A stretch of 64,000 nucleotides of DNA, from positions 18,102-82,101 of the forward strand of contig NZ_MWLM01000031.1 of assembly GCF_002198665.1 (NCBI RefSeq). Direction: 5' to 3'. The notes under the pieces were generated by a model. The model did no database searches. It saw only the letters and a list, made by a program, of their open reading frames with translations, and had not been told where the DNA came from. A program made the translations under genes and the position numbers. Shown here in pieces: positions 16,029 to 26,001 of this stretch (the stretch's first letter is position 1; the number at the start of each line of letters is the position of its first letter). This DNA is from Novosphingobium sp. B 225. Lineage in GTDB: Bacteria; Pseudomonadota; Alphaproteobacteria; Sphingomonadales; Sphingomonadaceae.

Positions 16029-18122
16029 TTAGCTCGCGCCGTGGGCCAGCGCCGCGAGCAGGAGCAGCGCGACGATGTTGGTGATCTTGATCATCGGGTT
16101 GACGGCCGGACCAGCGGTATCCTTGTAAGGATCGCCAACCGTGTCACCGGTAACCGCAGCCTTGTGGGCATCGCTGCCCTTGCCGCCGTGGTTGCCGTCT
16201 TCGATGTACTTCTTGGCATTGTCCCATGCGCCGCCGCCCGAGGTCATCGAGATCGCGACGAACAGGCCGCCCACGATCACGCCCAGCAGCAATGCACCCA
16301 GCGCGGCAAAGCCGTTGTCCTGACCGGCGACCAGGGTGATCACATAGTAGACAACAACCGGCGCAAGCACCGGCAGCAGCGACGGGATGATCATTTCCTT
16401 GATTGCCGCCTTGGTCACCAGGTCAACCGTGCGGGCATAGTCGGGACGGCTGGTGCCATCCATGATGCCCGGATTGTCACGGAACTGGTTGCGCACGTCG
16501 ATCACCACGTCACCGGCAGCGCGGCCCACGGCGGTCATGCCCATCGCACCGAACAGGTACGGGAGCAGCGCGCCGAGCAGCAGGCCGACGATCACATAGG
16601 GATTTTCAAGGCTGAAATCGACCTTCAGGTCCGGGAAGAACTCGCGAAGGTCGGTGGTGTAGGCGGCGAACAGCACCAGCGCGGCAAGGCCAGCCGAACC
16701 GATCGCGTAACCCTTGGTCACAGCCTTGGTGGTGTTGCCCACCGCGTCGAGCGCGTCGGTCTTTTCACGGACCGAATCGTCGAGACCCGCCATTTCGGCA
16801 ATGCCGCCGGCGTTGTCGGTCACCGGACCGTACGCGTCGAGCGCAACGACCATGCCGGCCAGCGCCAGCATCGAAGTGGCGGCATAGGCGATGCCCAGCA
16901 GACCCGCGAGCTTGAAGGCCACGATGATGCCGGTGACGATCACCAGCGTCGGCATGGCAGTCGATTCCAGGCTGATTGCCAGACCCTGGATCACGTTGGT
17001 GCCGTGGCCGGTTTCCGAAGCCTTGGCGATCGAACGCACCGGGCGATAGTTCGTGCCGGTGTAGTACTCGGTGATCCAGATGATCAGGCCGGTGATGATC
17101 AGGCCCAGCAGCGCGCACCAGAACAGTGCTTCGCCGGTGATTCCGGTATCGCCGATCGGCACGGTCATGTCGCCCAGCGCAGTGCGCATGGCCCACAGGA
17201 TCGCCGGGATCGAAAGCACGGCAGTCACCAGGAAGCCCTTGTACATGGCGCCCATGATGTTGTTCGACTTGCCCAGCTTGACGAAATAAGTGCCGATGAT
17301 CGAGGTGACGATGCACACGCCGCCGATCAGTAGCGGCAGGCTCATCAACGGAACGATGTCGGCCACGCCCTTCACCAGCAGTGCGGTTAGCACCATGGTG
17401 GCGCCAACGGTCACGACATAGGTTTCGAACAGGTCAGCCGCCATACCGGCGCAGTCACCCACGTTGTCACCGACGTTGTCGGCGATCACGGCGGGGTTGC
17501 GTGGATCGTCTTCGGGAATGCCCGCTTCGACCTTGCCCACCAGGTCCGCGCCCACGTCAGCCGCCTTGGTGAAGATCCCGCCACCGAGACGCGCGAAGAT
17601 CGAAACCAGCGAAGCGCCGAGCGCCAGCGCGGTCAGCCCGGTCACCACGACGCGGTCATTGGCGGCATAGCCAGCCGGACCGGTCAGGTACCAGAAGAAC
17701 CCGGCGATCGCGAGCAGGGCAAGCCCTGCCACCAGCATGCCGGTGATCGCGCCCGCGCGGAACGCCAGGGTCAGGCCCTGTTGCAGCCCGACCTGCGCAG
17801 CGGCAGCGGTGCGGACGTTCGAGCGAACCGACACGTTCATGCCGATGAAGCCCGCCGCGCCCGAAAGCACTGCGCCCAGTACGAAGCCGGCAGCGGAAAT
17901 TCCGCCTAGCGTCAGCATGATGATCACGGCCACGACCACGCCAACAATGGCGATCGCGGTGTACTGGCGCTTCAGATAGGCTTGCGCGCCTTCCTGGATC
18001 GCACCGGCGATTTCCTGCATCTTGGCGTTACCGGCCGAGGCGCCGAGCACCTGACGGCTGGTAACGAAGCCATACACGATGGCTAACGCCCCCAGGGCGA
18101 TTGAAATTGCGACGAGACTCAC
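16029..18122 (-). CDS. hppA: Membrane-bound proton-translocating pyrophosphatase (K+-independent type)
   Basis: Inner-membrane pump that couples pyrophosphate hydrolysis to proton export. The 697 residues contain about 16 hydrophobic helices and the acidic catalytic loops: [11 protein letters not shown] near 195, [20 protein letters not shown] near 215-235, and [21 protein letters not shown] near 435. The sequence [10 protein letters not shown] at about 461-470 has Lys and Thr where K+-dependent enzymes have Ala and Gly, so by the established rule this is the K+-independent class. The start is GTG at 18122 with AAGGGGG upstream. It follows thiL by 147 bp and is terminated by the hairpin at 15965-16000. 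Confidence 0.97.
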   Translation of the reverse strand: MSLVAISIALGALAIVYGFVTSRQVLGASAGNAKMQEIAGAIQEGAQAYLKRQYTAIAIVGVVVAVIIMLTLGGISAAGFVLGAVLSGAAGFIGMNVSVRSNVRTAAAAQVGLQQGLTLAFRAGAITGMLVAGLALLAIAGFFWYLTGPAGYAANDRVVVTGLTALALGASLVSIFARLGGGIFTKAADVGADLVGKVEAGIPEDDPRNPAVIADNVGDNVGDCAGMAADLFETYVVTVGATMVLTALLVKGVADIVPLMSLPLLIGGVCIVTSIIGTYFVKLGKSNNIMGAMYKGFLVTAVLSIPAILWAMRTALGDMTVPIGDTGITGEALFWCALLGLIITGLIIWITEYYTGTNYRPVRSIAKASETGHGTNVIQGLAISLESTAMPTLVIVTGIIVAFKLAGLLGIAYAATSMLALAGMVVALDAYGPVTDNAGGIAEMAGLDDSVREKTDALDAVGNTTKAVTKGYAIGSAGLAALVLFAAYTTDLREFFPDLKVDFSLENPYVIVGLLLGALLPYLFGAMGMTAVGRAAGDVVIDVRNQFRDNPGIMDGTSRPDYARTVDLVTKAAIKEMIIPSLLPVLAPVVVYYVITLVAGQDNGFAALGALLLGVIVGGLFVAISMTSGGGAWDNAKKYIEDGNHGGKGSDAHKAAVTGDTVGDPYKDTAGPAVNPMIKITNIVALLLLAALAHGAS

Positions 18123-18269
18123 GTGAGGGTACCCCCTTTGGCTATCCTTGAACTAATGTCCCCATAGGGCCCGTTTTGGCACGGACCTCTTATGCGCGGA
18201 CCCGTATAGGGAAGCAGAGCAGGCGTGCAAGTGCCCAATGCGGCGGATTTCCGCGCAGTTGGGGAAAAA

Positions 18270-19142
18270 TCAATGGTGTTCGTAGCCCAATGCCGCGTGC
18301 GCAGGCGGGGCCTGTCCATCAAGCAACAGAGACTCTTCGGCAAAAGCCAGCGCCTGTCCGATCAGATGCGCGGTAATCGGCGGTTCCAGCCCTGCCGGCA
18401 GGGTGAACAGCAACTGATAATCATCCCCCCACCGCAGCGCTTCGTCGCGGAGGTACTCGGGGCATGATAGGGGGACCGCGGCGGGGACGATGTCGAAAGA
18501 AACCCCGCTGGCCCGCGCCATCCGCACGGCATCGAGCAGCAGCCCGTCCGATACGTCCATCATCGCAGTGACATGCGGCGCAAGCGCCCAGCCTTCGGCC
18601 AGCATCGCCATCGGGCGGCGATAGGCCGTGCTGTCGCCAGTGCCACTTTTGAGCGCCTCAAACCCCACCATTGCCGCGCCAAGCGGACCGGACAGGTAAA
18701 GCCTGTCACCCGGCTTTGCCCCGCCGCGAGAGGGCACCGGCCGATGAGTGGCGCGTCCCAATGCGGTCAGCCCCATGGTCTGTGGTCCCGCTCCGCCCAC
18801 GGTGTCCCCGCCCAGCAGCGGCACACCGTAATGCTCCAGCACTTCTTGCAGGCCTTCGAGGAAGCGCGCGTCATCCTCACCAAGTTGATAGCCCAGGAGA
18901 ACCCCCAGCGGCTCCGCGCCCTTGGCGGCAAGGTCAGACAGATTGGTGGCCACCAGCTTCCACGCCACATCCGCCGGGTCCTGTCCGGGCAGGAAGTGAA
19001 CTCCTTCAACCAGCATGTCGTGGGTCAGCACCAGCGCCTCGCCACCGATCTCCAGCACCGCTGCATCATCCGCAAGTCCGCGCGCGGCAGGGTGCGTTGC
19101 GATGGCCTGAAGGGCTGCGATGAATTGGGGCTCGGTGGTCAT
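18270..19142 (-). CDS. thiL: Thiamine-monophosphate kinase
   Basis: Phosphorylates thiamine monophosphate to thiamine pyrophosphate with ATP. The 290 residues are slightly short for the family, typically 310-330. Marks are the N-terminal GLADDAAVLEIGG (residues 20-32), LTHDMLVEGVHF with metal-binding Asp, KLVATNLSDLAAKGAEPLGV, LLGGDTVG, and DVSDGLLLDAVRMA near 190. It lies in a leftward run between nusB, 60 bp upstream, and hppA. That order is common in sphingomonads. Confidence 0.95.
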   Translation of the reverse strand: MTTEPQFIAALQAIATHPAARGLADDAAVLEIGGEALVLTHDMLVEGVHFLPGQDPADVAWKLVATNLSDLAAKGAEPLGVLLGYQLGEDDARFLEGLQEVLEHYGVPLLGGDTVGGAGPQTMGLTALGRATHRPVPSRGGAKPGDRLYLSGPLGAAMVGFEALKSGTGDSTAYRRPMAMLAEGWALAPHVTAMMDVSDGLLLDAVRMARASGVSFDIVPAAVPLSCPEYLRDEALRWGDDYQLLFTLPAGLEPPITAHLIGQALAFAEESLLLDGQAPPAHAALGYEHH

Positions 19143-19202
19143 TCGCCTGAAACTCTCCCCAATTCTGGCCGCATCTGAAAGCGGCGCTGGATCAGTGGGA
19201 TC

Positions 19203-19658
19203 CTAACGCACATCCTTCGCCACGGCGTCCAGCAGGCCATTGACGAACTTCGCTTCGCGGCGTTCGAAAAAGGCGTGGGCGACATCGACATACTCGTTGA
19301 TTACCGTGCCGGTCGTCACGTCCGGGCGGGCAAGCAATTCATAGGTTCCGGCGCGCAGGATCTGGTGCATGGTCTTGTCCAGCCGGGACAGGGTCCAGCC
19401 TTCGGCGAGCTTGCTGGTCAGCACGTCATCGATCTCGTCCAGCCGGGCATAGACGCCCAAAACCACATCATCGAAGAATGCCACTTCGGCCTGGGCATAC
19501 TGATCGCCTTCGATTTCGGCGCCAAGCCGATGCCGATGGAACTCGTCGAGCAGGGTGGGGAGGTGAGTAGCCTCCATGTCGCGCTGATAGAGTGCCTGAA
19601 CGGCGGCGAGCCGAGCAGCGGCGCGTGCGCGCGAGGCTTTGCTGTTATGCGCTCTCAT
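19203..19658 (-). CDS. nusB: Transcription antitermination factor NusB
   Basis: NusB binds boxA RNA with S10 (NusE) to support antitermination in rRNA operons. The 151-residue all-helical protein shows RAAARLAAVQALYQRDM near the start, the central SRLDKTMHQILRAGTYELLARPD block and the closing VINEYVDVAHAFFERREAKFVNGLLDA, a strongly conserved C-terminal signature. The ATG overlaps the hisD stop by four bases, so it is coupled to the histidine genes. A ribH gene, often found next to nusB elsewhere, is not here. Confidence 0.97.
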   Translation of the reverse strand: MRAHNSKASRARAAARLAAVQALYQRDMEATHLPTLLDEFHRHRLGAEIEGDQYAQAEVAFFDDVVLGVYARLDEIDDVLTSKLAEGWTLSRLDKTMHQILRAGTYELLARPDVTTGTVINEYVDVAHAFFERREAKFVNGLLDAVAKDVR

Positions 19659-20947
19659 ATTCCCAATCTCACTTCGATCGAACGCGCATGGGCGGGCAGC
19701 CCTTCGGCTTCGGCCAGCTCGATCGCCGCCGGGCCAAGCGCCCGCAGCGCCGCTTCGTCAAGCTGGATGAAGCTGGTGCGCTTCATGAAGTCCAGCACGG
19801 AAAGTCCAGAAGAAAAACGGGCCCGGCGCCCGGTTGGGAGCACGTGATTGGGCCCGGCAACGTAATCGCCGATCGCTTCCGGGGTCATCCGTCCCAGGAA
19901 CACCGACCCGGCATGGCGGATTGCGTCCATCAGCGGCTGGGGATCAGCAACCGCCAGTTGGACATGCTCCGCGGCCAGCGCATTGGCGAGCGCGGGGGCC
20001 TCGTCCAGGCTGGTAACTTCGATGATCGTGCCGTGTGTATTCCAGCTGTCCGCCGCGACGCGGGCGGTGGGCAGCATGGCCAGCTCCACCCCGATCCGGT
20101 CCGCCACCGTATCGGCGAACAGCGGATCGTCGGTGATCAGGATCGATTGCGCGCTGGGATCGTGTTCAGCCTGGCTAAGCAGATCAGCGGCGGTCCATTC
20201 GGGATCGTTCTGGCCGTCCGCGATCACCAGGATCTCGCTCGGGCCGGCCACCATGTCGATCCCGACCACGCCATAAAGCTGGCGCTTGGCCTCTGCCACC
20301 CAGGCATTGCCGGGACCGGTGATCACGTCGACCGGTTTGATCCGCTCGGTGCCATAGGCGAGCGCGGCCACGGCTTGCGCACCGCCGATGCGCCACAGTT
20401 CATCGACGCCCGCGAGATGCGCGGCGGCAAGGACCAACGGGTTGATCTGGCCCTTGGGGGTAGGGGTGACCACCACCAGCCGTTCAACCCCGGCAACCTT
20501 GGCGGGGATGGCATTCATCAGCAATGACGAGGGATAGGCCGCGCGGCCGCCCGGCACATAGAGCCCGGCGGCGTCAACAGCCAGCCAGCGCGCTCCAAGC
20601 CGAACCCCGGTCTCATCCACAGCATCGCGGTCCATCGGCAATTGTGCCTGATGGTAGGCGCGGATTCGCGCTGCGGCCAGTTCCAGCGCGGCACGCAGAT
20701 CGGGCTTGAGCGCATCGAAGGCTTCGCGGCAGGCTTCGGGCGTGATCCGCCAGTCGTCCTCGGTGGTCAGGGCATGGCCATCGAACTTGGCGGTCATGTC
20801 CACCAACGCCGCATCGCCGCGATTGCGCACGTCGGAGAGGATCACCTGAACGTCGCGCGCGACATTCTCGTCGCTTTCGCGGCGGTCGGCGACCAGGCGG
20901 CGAAAAGCCTGTTCAAAGCCCTTGTCGCTGCTCTTCAGCCGCAGCAT
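19655..20947 (-). CDS. hisD: Histidinol dehydrogenase
   Basis: Catalyses the last two steps of histidine synthesis, oxidising L-histidinol through histidinal to histidine with NAD+ and a zinc ion. The 430 residues fit. Visible blocks are [22 protein letters not shown] near 130, [28 protein letters not shown] near 225-250 (given here as one diagnostic stretch, positions only approximate), [15 protein letters not shown] with zinc ligands Gln and His, and the C-terminal [20 protein letters not shown]. Its start overlaps the hisG stop by one base (TGATG). Confidence 0.97.
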   Translation of the reverse strand: MLRLKSSDKGFEQAFRRLVADRRESDENVARDVQVILSDVRNRGDAALVDMTAKFDGHALTTEDDWRITPEACREAFDALKPDLRAALELAAARIRAYHQAQLPMDRDAVDETGVRLGARWLAVDAAGLYVPGGRAAYPSSLLMNAIPAKVAGVERLVVVTPTPKGQINPLVLAAAHLAGVDELWRIGGAQAVAALAYGTERIKPVDVITGPGNAWVAEAKRQLYGVVGIDMVAGPSEILVIADGQNDPEWTAADLLSQAEHDPSAQSILITDDPLFADTVADRIGVELAMLPTARVAADSWNTHGTIIEVTSLDEAPALANALAAEHVQLAVADPQPLMDAIRHAGSVFLGRMTPEAIGDYVAGPNHVLPTGRRARFSSGLSVLDFMKRTSFIQLDEAALRALGPAAIELAEAEGLPAHARSIEVRLGI

Positions 20948-21618
20948 CAGGCGGCCTGCTGCTGGCTGACCAGCGCGCGGAAATTCTCGACCAGCGCAGC
21001 TACGCGCTCGTCGGTTTTCAGCGCAGCGCGGTTGACGATCAGGCGGGCGGAAATCTGCAGGATCTGGCTGGTTTCGACCAGGCCGTTGTCCTTCAGCGTC
21101 TTGCCGGTCGAAACCAGATCGACGATCCGGCTGGCGAGGCCAAGCCCGGGAGCAAGTTCCATCGCCCCGTTGAGCTTGACCACTTCGGCCTGAATACCCT
21201 TTTGCTCAAAATGCTTGCGGGTCAGGTTGGGGTACTTGCTCGCCACGCGCAAATGGCTGACGCGAGCAGGATCCTCGCTTTGGCCATCCGGTTCGGCCAC
21301 CGACAGGCGGCAGTGCCCGATGTCCAGATCGACCGGGGCATAAAGGTCCGGATAGGCGAACTCCTCGACCACGTCCGATCCGACGATCCCGGCCTGCGCC
21401 GCGCCGTGGGCCACAAAAGTCGCCACGTCGAATGCGCGCACGCGGATCAGGCGCATGTCGCTGCCCCAAATGTCATTGGGAGCGCAGGCAAAGCTCAGCG
21501 CGCGGCTCTTCTTGTCATGAAACTCGGCTTCGGGCACGACACCGGCACGCGCCATCAGGGGCAGCGCCTCGTCAAGAATGCGGCCTTTGGGCACGGCGAA
21601 GGTCAGTGGTCGGGACAT
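20947..21618 (-). CDS. hisG: ATP phosphoribosyltransferase, short form
   Basis: First committed enzyme of histidine synthesis, joining ATP and PRPP. At 223 residues it is the short HisG_S form, which lacks the C-terminal regulatory domain and in known cases needs the HisZ partner. Visible are [15 protein letters not shown] at the start, [29 protein letters not shown] (in part), a PRPP-binding block near 150 ([21 protein letters not shown]), and no extension after it. hisZ is not in this window. The gene is the first of the leftward hisG-hisD-nusB-thiL-hppA run and is divergent from the DUF2332 gene. Confidence 0.95.
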   Translation of the reverse strand: MSRPLTFAVPKGRILDEALPLMARAGVVPEAEFHDKKSRALSFACAPNDIWGSDMRLIRVRAFDVATFVAHGAAQAGIVGSDVVEEFAYPDLYAPVDLDIGHCRLSVAEPDGQSEDPARVSHLRVASKYPNLTRKHFEQKGIQAEVVKLNGAMELAPGLGLASRIVDLVSTGKTLKDNGLVETSQILQISARLIVNRAALKTDERVAALVENFRALVSQQQAA

Positions 21619-21660
21619 AGTGGGGCGCGTTTAGGCGCGGTAAGGCGAAAGGGCAACCGG

Positions 21661-22749
21661 ATGAGCAATGCCAAGCCACCGATCATGGAAATGAACAATG
21701 TGCTGTCCGCGCTCGAATGGCAGGCCGATCATGCCGAAAGGAACGGCGCCCCGGCCACCGCGCGGGCGATCCGGGGCGCGATCCCGCTGCTGCAGGGGAA
21801 CAGCGAATGCGGCCGACGAATGCGCGAATGGCCGGGGCTGAGCCTGGAAGACGCGATGCCGCTGCGCTTTACCGGCGGTCTGCACAATCTCTACCTGACC
21901 GGTAAAGTGCCCGATCTGGGCGCGGTCTATCGGCAGGAAATGACTGATCAGGGGGCGGTCAATGCTGTCGTCGCGGCGGCGGTTTCTGCGCACGATATGG
22001 AACTCGCGGGCTGGTTTGATGGCCCGCCGCAGACCAATGAGGCCGGGCGATCAGCCAGCGTGATGGTCCAACTGTTGTGGCTCAGCCAGCGGTTGGGGCC
22101 GCGCTTCGAATTGCTGGAACTGGGGGCCAGTGCCGGAATCAATACGATGATGGACCGGTTCCACTTTGACTTCGGCGGCGTGGAATCGGGCGATCCTGAC
22201 AGTCCGATGCGGATCTGACCCGAATGGCGCGGCTGCGCGCCGCCGTCCGGTTCGGTCGAGATCACAGGAATCCGGGGCTGTGATCTGGCTCCGGTCGATC
22301 TGACCGATGCGGCTTCAGCCTTGCGGCTGAAAAGCTATGTCTGGGCCGAAGTGGCCCACCGGCTGGAACGGATCGACGCCGCTATCGCGCTTGCCAATCA
22401 GCACGCACCAGAGGTTGAGGCCGCCGATGCCGGGGAATGGGTGCTGCGGCAACTCGCCCTGCCGCAAGCAGCGGGGGTGACGCGGGTGCTGTTCCACACC
22501 ATCGTCTGGCAATATTTCCCGCCCGCCACGCGCGACGCGATCCGCGCGGCGATGGAGCGTGCCGGAACAGAGGCCACGCCTGAGCGGCCACTGGCCTGGA
22601 TCATGGTCGAAACCAACCGCCAGACCTTTCGCCACGAATTGCGCGCGCGTTACTGGCCGGGGGGGCAGGATGCGGTGCTGCTGGGCGAGGCACATGCCCA
22701 TGGCGCCTGGGTGGATTGGCGGGGCGAGAGTCTTTCTGACCTGGATTGA
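21661..22749 (+). pseudogene. DUF2332 family gene interrupted by one in-frame TGA
   Basis: The frame from ATG 21661 gives 185 residues (MSNAKPPIMEMNNVLSALEW ... SPMRI) that match the N-terminal part of DUF2332 proteins, including LLELGASAGINTMMDRF. A TGA at 22216-22218 stops it. The same frame then continues without another stop to 22749, giving PEWRGCAPPSG ... WVDWRGESLSDLD, which matches the C-terminal half of the family. Read through, it would be about 362 residues, a normal length. No frameshift is needed, so one substitution (for example from CGA or TGG) explains it. The function of DUF2332 is unknown. Either a recent pseudogene, a sequence error, or a split gene; there is no good ribosome site after the stop. 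Confidence 0.8.
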
Positions 22750-22760
22750 TCCACCCTGAT

Positions 22761-22854
22761 TGTCTCAGGAAGCTTCTTGGCAAGGAGCGCTGCGCAGTGC
22801 TGGCTGGTAGCCAGTGCCAGTGGCGCGACGCAGTCCGAGGTGCTTCCTGAGGCA
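22761..22854. repeat. Structured palindromic element of about 94 bp
   Basis: TGTCTCAGGAAGC (22761-22773) pairs with GCTTCCTGAGGCA (22842-22854), 13 positions with one wobble. The enclosed 68 bases contain further hairpins (CTGGCTGGTAGCCAG; GCGCTGCGC). The element lies between the DUF2332 gene and the convergent LtrA gene. It could be a MITE-like repeat or a structured RNA. I saw no second copy in this window. Confidence 0.6.
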
Positions 22855-22925
22855 ACCCGACTGAGCGGGCTGATTTTGGCCCATCCCGGCTCCGTCACAT
22901 TGCGATATTCTAGGTCGGAAAGGTT

Positions 22926-24248
22926 CTAACCTCGCAGCTGTTCGGTCTCGCGCCGCCGCCGTTCAAAGCTTTCGCGCATCCGTTCAGGATAGGGCAGGCC
23001 CAGCCGCGCCCATCGCTCCATCCAGCCGCCGTGATAGCTGACCCATTCCCACACCGCAGTCAGCAGCAGGATGGCGATCCCCAAGGTGCCGAATTGCGGG
23101 GTGCCCGGCTCGCGCCACCACGCCCACAAGCCCAGCCCGCAGACCAGCACCATAGCAACCGTATGGGATAGCGGGAAATTGCCGATAGTATTGCCAAACC
23201 GCTTGAACAGACCCAGTCCGCCCAGGAAAGTGAGCATCCCGCCAGTCTGGATAAGGATCAGCGCACGGCTAACGGGTTGTTCCCAGCGTTCCAGCAGCAT
23301 GGCATCGCCCACCGCCAGCACAACCACCCCCAGCACGATCGGCATGTGGAGATAGGTAAAGGCGTTGCGTGCCACGCGTCCGACTTGCGAATGGCCTGAA
23401 ATGAACTGTGCCCCGCGTACCGCGCCCATGTCGAAATAGAGCCACCACAACAGTGCCGACCCGGCGAAAGCCGTTACAAAAGCCAGCGACGTTGCCAAGG
23501 TGGGCATGGTGCCAGCCATGGTCGCACCGGTCACGACGATCCCTTCGCCCAGCGCAATGATAATGAACAGCGCGCAGCGTTCGGCCATGTGGCTGCCCGA
23601 AATGTCCCACTCGCTCGCAAGCGAATGTCCCAGGAAAGGCACACGATAGAGCACGAAAGGCCCGGCATATTCGATGGCCAGCGCGGCCAGCCAGCACAGC
23701 ACTTGCGCCGGTCCGCCGGCCATTGCCCCGCCGATCCACAGCGGCGCGCTGGCGGCGAACCACACGGCGATCCGCACCATGTTACGGGTGTTGTGCGCTC
23801 GTTCGCGGTGGAACATGGCGGCGGTGCACAGCGTCCGCCCCAGCTGGATCGCGACATAGCACAGCGCAAAGGGTAGCGCCTTGTCTGCAAAGGCATCGGG
23901 CAGGCTGACCGCCATGCCCAGGCTCAAAAGCATCAGTGCCAACAGCATAAGTCGAACCGGCAACCGATCGGGATTGAGCCAGTTGGTGACCCAGGTGGTG
24001 TACATCCACCCCCACCACAGCGTCAGGAACAGCATCAGTCCTTCGGCAAAGCCCCATGGATTGAGATGATGCCCGAAGAAGTGCGAAAGCTGGGTGATCG
24101 CAAATACGAACACCAGATCGAAGAACAGCTCAAGGTTCGAAACCGGCGCATGGCCGCCGCCGTGGTTGCGCAGGAGCGAATTGCGGGCGCGGCGTTCGGC
24201 GGCGGCAACCGCCGCGCCGATTCCGCCGCGGCGCGGGCTGTCAGGCAT
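22926..24248 (-). CDS. Low temperature requirement protein A (LtrA) family membrane protein
   Basis: A 440-residue polytopic membrane protein of the LtrA family. The hallmark NLELFFDLVFVFAITQLSHF lies near residues 38-57, followed by WWGWMYTTWVTNWL and about ten further hydrophobic helices. The family was named from a Listeria cold-growth mutant; its molecular role is not established. The basic N-terminus (RRGGIGAAVAAAERRARNS) is cytoplasmic by the positive-inside rule. Its start overlaps the alpha/beta hydrolase stop by eight bases, and it is the last gene of a leftward operon beginning at bolA. Confidence 0.9.
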   Translation of the reverse strand: MPDSPRRGGIGAAVAAAERRARNSLLRNHGGGHAPVSNLELFFDLVFVFAITQLSHFFGHHLNPWGFAEGLMLFLTLWWGWMYTTWVTNWLNPDRLPVRLMLLALMLLSLGMAVSLPDAFADKALPFALCYVAIQLGRTLCTAAMFHRERAHNTRNMVRIAVWFAASAPLWIGGAMAGGPAQVLCWLAALAIEYAGPFVLYRVPFLGHSLASEWDISGSHMAERCALFIIIALGEGIVVTGATMAGTMPTLATSLAFVTAFAGSALLWWLYFDMGAVRGAQFISGHSQVGRVARNAFTYLHMPIVLGVVVLAVGDAMLLERWEQPVSRALILIQTGGMLTFLGGLGLFKRFGNTIGNFPLSHTVAMVLVCGLGLWAWWREPGTPQFGTLGIAILLLTAVWEWVSYHGGWMERWARLGLPYPERMRESFERRRRETEQLRG

Positions 24249-25152
24249 CGGTGGCGGTCCGGGTCAAGAAGGCATCCATCGCCGCGTTGACCGCCTGTGG
24301 AGCTTCCCACGGCACGAAATGGCCGCAATCGCTTACCTTGACCACTTCGAGGTTGGGCACCATTGCTTCAAGACCATCAAGGTTTTCTGGCGGCAAGGCA
24401 ATATCGTCCAGCGCCCAGACCACCAATGTCGGCAGGGTCAAGGGAGGCAGGTCGGGCGGCCCACCTTCTGCCGGGACTGCGTAAGGTTCGTCCATGGCAG
24501 GGACATAGAGCGGGCTGGCGCGGTACCAGTTGAGCATGCCGAAGGCAGCATCAACATTGGCCCATTCGCTGGTCAGCGCGGCACGCTCCTCGGGCTCCAT
24601 CCGGTCACCGGTAGCCAGCCTGTCCCCAAATGCTTTCAGCAGGATCCCGCCCAGGCCAAGTTCGCGCACCAACGCGTCATTGGACGTATCGCGGAACGTC
24701 CGCATGTACTGGCTCGATTCGCGCTGATGCCGGTTGGTCCAGACCAATCGAGCGAAGCCCACCGGATGGGGCGCATTGGCGATTACCGCGCGATTCACCC
24801 GGCCGTTCATCTGGCCCATCAGGGCCACGCCCCATGCAATTGCGCCGCCCCAATCGTGCCCGACAATCGTGAATTTGCCAACGCCCAGTGCATCGGCAAG
24901 CTGGAAGACATCGCCGATTAGCTTGTCCGGGGTGTAGCTTTCCACATTCTGCGGTTTTGATGATCCGCGATATCCGCGCTGATCGGGCGCGATGCAGCGA
25001 AACCGGCCAGACAGGTGCGCGATCTGGTGGCGCCAGGTGCGGTGGCTTTCTGGGAAGCCGTGCAGAAACACCAGCACCGGCGCATCGCGCGGGCCGGTAT
25101 CGACCACATCGAGCTCGATCCCGCAGGCCAGAGTGACGCGGATCTGCTCCAT
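24241..25152 (-). CDS. Alpha/beta hydrolase, epoxide hydrolase/haloalkane dehalogenase-like
   Basis: A 303-residue alpha/beta hydrolase. The oxyanion region is FLHGFPESHRTW (about 28-39), then PDQRGYRGSSKP, and the nucleophile elbow GHDWGG carries Asp instead of Ser, the mark of epoxide hydrolases and dehalogenases. A cap with lid-type Tyr residues (NWYRASPLY) and a terminal His in SDCGHFVPWEAP complete the pattern. The start at 25152 (MEQIRVTLACG) was chosen over the longer frame because it begins two bases after the SDR stop. Epoxide hydrolase is the more likely role; the substrate is unknown. Confidence 0.88.
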   Translation of the reverse strand: MEQIRVTLACGIELDVVDTGPRDAPVLVFLHGFPESHRTWRHQIAHLSGRFRCIAPDQRGYRGSSKPQNVESYTPDKLIGDVFQLADALGVGKFTIVGHDWGGAIAWGVALMGQMNGRVNRAVIANAPHPVGFARLVWTNRHQRESSQYMRTFRDTSNDALVRELGLGGILLKAFGDRLATGDRMEPEERAALTSEWANVDAAFGMLNWYRASPLYVPAMDEPYAVPAEGGPPDLPPLTLPTLVVWALDDIALPPENLDGLEAMVPNLEVVKVSDCGHFVPWEAPQAVNAAMDAFLTRTATDA

Positions 25153-25154
25153 GC

Positions 25155-25976
25155 TCACTGCTCGCCAACCCCCATTTTTGCTGCATAGCCCGAATTGAAC
25201 GCGGCGATCATTTTGTCGAACAGGGCTTCGGGCGTGCGGCGTTCCTGCGCGATCCACTGTTCCATCCCGTGTTCGGCAATCGCCACCTCGCGCTGGCCCG
25301 CGTCGATTGCGGTCAACATTCGCTGAGCGAATTCGTCCGGGTCGATCCCGGTATCGATTGCGTCATCGCTGACCCCGCGCCGGCCACCATCGGCAGTGAT
25401 TGCGTTGCGCGACACGTCAGTGCGGATCGAACCCGGCGTGACGCCGATCACCGCAATGCCATGCGGGCTCAGCTCGATCCGTAGCGAATCCGCATAGCCG
25501 ATCAGCCCGTGCTTGGCCGCGCAATAGGCCGAGCGCAGCGGTGAGCCGACTTTGCCGGCCAGGCTGGAAATCATCACGATCTGCCCGGTCTTGCGTGCAA
25601 CCATGCGCTTTAGCAGCGCCTGGGTCAGGGCGATCGGGCCGAGCAGATCGATGTCGATCATCTTCTGGTAGACCGAGAAATCGGTATCGACCGCCAAGCT
25701 GCGCTGGCTGATCCCGGCATTGTTGACCAGAGCGTCGATCCCGCCGCTCCAGTCCCAGGCCTTGTCGGCGGCGGCCTGCGCAGCGGTAAAGTCGCTGGTG
25801 TCAAACGGCAGGATCAGGTGCGGCGTTCCGCACTGCGCGGCGACATCGGCTAGCGCGGCTTCATTGCGGCCGGACAGGATCACGCGGTAGCCGCGTGCCG
25901 CATAGGCCCGCGCCAGCGCTGCACCGATGCCCGATGATGCGCCCGTGATCCAGGCGGTTTTGGCTGCTTCGCTCAT
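25155..25976 (-). CDS. Short-chain dehydrogenase/reductase
   Basis: A 273-residue classical SDR using NAD(P)H. The cofactor motif TGASSGIG is at 11-18, NNAG near 85-88, the catalytic Ser at about 138 and YCAAK with Tyr151 and Lys155. A basic residue after the second strand (SGRNEA) favours NADP(H). It is separated from the alpha/beta hydrolase by two bases and from the upstream pirin gene by 25 bp, thus inside the bolA-to-ltrA operon. Long C-terminal tail (FNSGYAAKMGVGEQ). The substrate cannot be predicted. Confidence 0.9.
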   Translation of the reverse strand: MSEAAKTAWITGASSGIGAALARAYAARGYRVILSGRNEAALADVAAQCGTPHLILPFDTSDFTAAQAAADKAWDWSGGIDALVNNAGISQRSLAVDTDFSVYQKMIDIDLLGPIALTQALLKRMVARKTGQIVMISSLAGKVGSPLRSAYCAAKHGLIGYADSLRIELSPHGIAVIGVTPGSIRTDVSRNAITADGGRRGVSDDAIDTGIDPDEFAQRMLTAIDAGQREVAIAEHGMEQWIAQERRTPEALFDKMIAAFNSGYAAKMGVGEQ

Positions 25977-26001
25977 TATCGTTGCTCTCCCTGAATTCGG
26001 C

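Noticed and set aside
14991..17333. 780-residue open frame on the plus strand
   Set aside because: Crosses the acyltransferase, the hppA terminator and part of hppA in antisense; no plausible protein.
22216..22218. Selenocysteine codon in the DUF2332 gene
   Set aside because: No selenoprotein family match, no obvious stem-loop of the needed type immediately after the TGA, and the family has an ordinary residue there.
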